The notes beneath the pieces were generated by a model. The model saw nothing but the letters and a program-made list of their open reading frames with translations, was not told where the DNA came from and searched no databases. The position numbers were made by a program, and so were the translations under genes. This document shows, piece by piece, positions 62,132 through 64,000 of a stretch of DNA of 64,000 nucleotides. Each line of letters begins with the position of its first letter. The stretch's first letter is position 1. Source of the stretch: Methyloglobulus sp. (GTDB taxonomy: Bacteria; Pseudomonadota; Gammaproteobacteria; Methylococcales; Methylomonadaceae); the NCBI GenBank assembly GCA_013141505.1, contig JABFQX010000012.1:36953-100952 (forward strand). Direction: 5' to 3'.

Positions 62132-62383
62132 ATGAACAAGACTATTAAAATCATCGGCGTTTCCATTGTTGTCACCGTCATATCAGGTTGCATGAGTACT
62201 GGCGATAACCTGCAAAGAGAAAGCGCAAAATCAATTGGCGGCAATGTAAGTCCTGAGCAAGTGACCGTCACCAATATTGACCGCGGGGCTACCAGTGTTA
62301 AGTGGCAAGCGGCTGCGCCTAACGGCAATTACGATTGCAGTGCGGACGACATGGTGCGCAGCGTACTTTGTACTAAAAAATAA
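62132..62383 (+). CDS. Small lipoprotein of unknown function
   Basis: 83 residues from ATG 62132; a longer frame opens at 62039 but lacks an SD. The signal peptide ends in the lipobox VISGC (Cys about residue 20) and the mature part is short and polar, with two further cysteines (NYDCSADDMVRSVLC) that could form a disulfide. The residue after the lipid-modified Cys is Met, compatible with outer-membrane sorting. Not recognised. Confidence 0.75.
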   Translation: MNKTIKIIGVSIVVTVISGCMSTGDNLQRESAKSIGGNVSPEQVTVTNIDRGATSVKWQAAAPNGNYDCSADDMVRSVLCTKK

Positions 62384-62404
62384 ACGTTCAATCGGAGATG
62401 TTAT

Positions 62405-62503
62405 CGTTCCCACGCTTCCGGTGTGGGTGCAGCTAGGGACGCTCTGCGTCTAGTACCGCTGGAGCGGTTAAAGAATTCATTCCCATACCGGAAGCGTGGG
62501 AGA
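62405..62503. repeat. MITE/REP-like palindromic element 1
   Basis: Outer 15-bp inverted repeat TCCCACGCTTCCGGT (62408-62422) with its complement at 62487-62501. Between them are small palindromes GACGCTCTGCGTC and ACCGCTGGAGCGGT. The layout is typical of non-coding palindromic repeats found in many copies in proteobacterial genomes. It lies between the lipoprotein and the lectin gene. Confidence 0.75.
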
Positions 62504-62524
62504 AACAAATGCCGACTCAGTCAT

Positions 62525-62613
62525 GTAGGGTGCGTTTTACGCACCAAACAACAGCAAAAATGAAGAATTATGCTTTCCAACCAAATGTTGATGGTGCGTA
62601 AAACGCAACCTAC
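62525..62613. repeat. MITE-like element 2 with 22-bp terminal inverted repeats
   Basis: 89 bp. The left end (62525-62546) and right end (62592-62613) are inverted copies differing at one of 22 bases. The left end contains the hairpin GGTGCGTTTTACGCACC. There is no coding capacity. It begins 21 bp after element 1. Confidence 0.8.
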
Positions 62614-62656
62614 TAACGAAAAACAACTTAACATCCTAAACAATAAGGAAAAAATA

Positions 62657-63592
62657 ATGAACAACACCTTTCTAACCTTACCTGTTAAATATCTTGGCGC
62701 AGCCACAGTCGGCTTAATTCTGGCCGCGAGCGCCAGTGCTGATTCGGCAAAATTGATGTGGTCGGGCAACGGGCATTATTATCAGCGGTTTGATTCGTAT
62801 TCTGTTTCTTGGGCTGCAGGCAAAAATAAATGTGAAACGCTAGGTGGACATTTAGCGACAATTACCAGTGTTAATGAGCAAGGATTTATAGATGCAAATA
62901 TTTTTAACCCTAAAGGCAGTTTATATGATTGGTACCACGTCGGCGCCACAAAGGTTTCTGGGCAATGGCAGTGGGTCACCGGTGAAGCCTGGAATTATAC
63001 GAACTGGTATTCGTACGATATCTATTCCGATTTTTTGAAGATTAGCACGCTTGGCGTATGGTATTTCGGGAATGACTATGCACATTTTCAAGGCTACATC
63101 TGCGAATGGGATTATAAAAACTTTATCCGCAGCACCGTGATCCCTGACATCAACAATAACGGCGTATCGGAACTGGCGGCGTTGTATTGGGATACGACCA
63201 AAAACCTCACCACCGTGCAAATTATGGATCCGGCCACCAGCAAAACGCTCAGTACGCACACGTTCCCGGCCAGTTCAGGTAGTTCTTCCGATCTGGTCGT
63301 GCTAAAAAATATCGAGACATCTAATGCAACCCCTGAAATTGGCGCGCTGGTATATAACGGTTCTGTCTCGTCCGTGCAAATAAAAGATGTCAACCATAAC
63401 CTGACTATCGTAAAGAACATAACCTTTTTGGACGCCACCTATAAACCTAAATCCATCAATGTCGCGCCCGATTTAAACGGCAACGGTTCGTCTGAAATCG
63501 TCATGCTGGGCACCAGCAAAACTACCGGCAAATCGAAAATGGAAATGCGCGACAGCAAAACCGGCGCTGTTTTACGGTCTGTCGTTTTCTGA
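62657..63592 (+). CDS. Secreted C-type-lectin-domain protein
   Basis: 311 residues from ATG 62657, preceded by AAGGAAAA; a longer frame starts inside the MITE and is unlikely. The signal peptide ends near ASASA (about residue 29). Residues 35-155 form a C-type lectin fold: CETLGGHLATITSVNEQGF, WQWVTGEAWNYTNW, and YICEWD at the end. The rest holds two or three FG-GAP-like repeats (IPDINNNGVSELAALYWD, APDLNGNGSSEIVMLG) whose Asp/Asn-rich loops could bind calcium. Likely an extracellular carbohydrate- or matrix-binding protein. Confidence 0.75.
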   Translation: MNNTFLTLPVKYLGAATVGLILAASASADSAKLMWSGNGHYYQRFDSYSVSWAAGKNKCETLGGHLATITSVNEQGFIDANIFNPKGSLYDWYHVGATKVSGQWQWVTGEAWNYTNWYSYDIYSDFLKISTLGVWYFGNDYAHFQGYICEWDYKNFIRSTVIPDINNNGVSELAALYWDTTKNLTTVQIMDPATSKTLSTHTFPASSGSSSDLVVLKNIETSNATPEIGALVYNGSVSSVQIKDVNHNLTIVKNITFLDATYKPKSINVAPDLNGNGSSEIVMLGTSKTTGKSKMEMRDSKTGAVLRSVVF

Positions 63593-64000
63593 ATATAGCT
63601 TATAGCCGTTTCGGGTGACGGATTACTTTACCCCATCCGGCTTTGGCAAGGCCGATAGGTGTTCCGCCGAAAGAGATTGACGGTATTCTTCGAGGGAATA
63701 TTTTTTGGTTTTGATGGGCTGTTTGGCTGTGACGGATCACCCTTAAGGCATCCATCCTTGTATCTCTCCAAGACCTGATATAGTTGCTTAGCTAGCATTA
63801 TATCAAGGTGGTGCATGATCAGAGTTTGTATCCATCCTTAGACGAAAAGTCTGTGACGTAGATAAAACCCATACACCGATTTTTCTTAACACTGAATGGT
63901 ATCCGAGTCCTTCCCTAAAGGGAATGAGGCTGGGCGGACTTAGTCGAATGGTCTGTCAAAAACACGGGCTTTGCGGTCAATGGCCTGCATTTTGTGATGG
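63593..64000. other. Right-end stretch without a supported gene
   Basis: 408 bp. A minus-strand frame of 62 codons (63628-63816) has no recognisable domain and no good SD. TCCATCCTT occurs twice (near 63750 and 63833), and an imperfect palindrome with TGATATA/TATATCA arms surrounds GCTAGC near 63776-63805. These may be mobile-element remnants, but nothing is certain. Confidence 0.35.

Noticed and set aside
63628..63816. 62-codon minus-strand frame at the right end as a gene
   Set aside because: No recognisable domain or ribosome-binding site; kept only as a possible mobile-element remnant.

Overview
This is chromosomal DNA from a gammaproteobacterium. The ribosomal and RNA polymerase proteins are of gammaproteobacterial type, and the rplK-to-rplQ gene order is intact. 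The mix of an inorganic-carbon uptake cluster, FdxA, NDH-2 and a CENP-V/GFA protein would suit a Methylococcales-type (methanotroph-like) or sulfur-oxidiser-like relative, but no methane- or sulfur-oxidation gene is present, so that placement is only a guess. There are no rRNA genes, no CRISPR array and no prophage.

Layout. (1) 0-11.3 kb, minus strand: a compact cluster of a DabA-type (DUF2309) carbonic-anhydrase-like protein, one NuoL/DabB-like subunit, three NuoM/NuoN-like antiporter subunits, and an upstream SulP anion transporter. It looks like an enlarged inorganic-carbon accumulation (DAB-type) system. (2) 11.4-14.3 kb: a PAP2 phosphatase, a small tyrosine-rich secreted protein, a TraT-like lipoprotein and ferredoxin FdxA, ending in a hairpin terminator that faces the ribosomal operon. 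(3) 14.3-44.1 kb, minus strand: one uninterrupted information-processing supercluster read as tRNA-Trp, secE, nusG, rplKA, rplJL, rpoBC, rpsLG, fusA, tuf, S10, spc and alpha operons, ending at rplQ. Strong sigma70-type promoters are visible before tRNA-Trp and before rpsL. An L10 leader lies before rplJ, and hairpin-plus-U-run attenuators lie between nusG/rplK and rplL/rpoB. (4) 44.1-50.4 kb: an accessory patch with a decayed IS3-family element, a Tat-exported polysaccharide-deacetylase-like protein, a DUF4153 membrane protein between two copies of a MOSC gene tail, and the intact MOSC gene. (5) 50.7-61.4 kb: housekeeping and stress genes: NDH-2, a YcxB-like protein, RibA, a methyltransferase, a GFA protein, a carboxylesterase, a DUF1538 pair with a PII-like and a CBS protein, a cold-shock protein, a cold-shock-like/TM2 fusion, UspA and an ABC-F ATPase. 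(6) 61.4-64 kb: a decayed response-regulator fragment, a small lipoprotein, two MITE-like palindromic elements and a secreted C-type-lectin protein.

Two systems stand out. The DabA cluster has four different antiporter-like subunits where the known DAB pump has one, next to a SulP transporter that could carry bicarbonate. The DUF1538 pair is translationally chained to a PII-like and a CBS-domain protein, which suggests an ion transporter under direct nucleotide or metabolite control. All start choices, motif positions and promoters were read by eye; no database search was possible.
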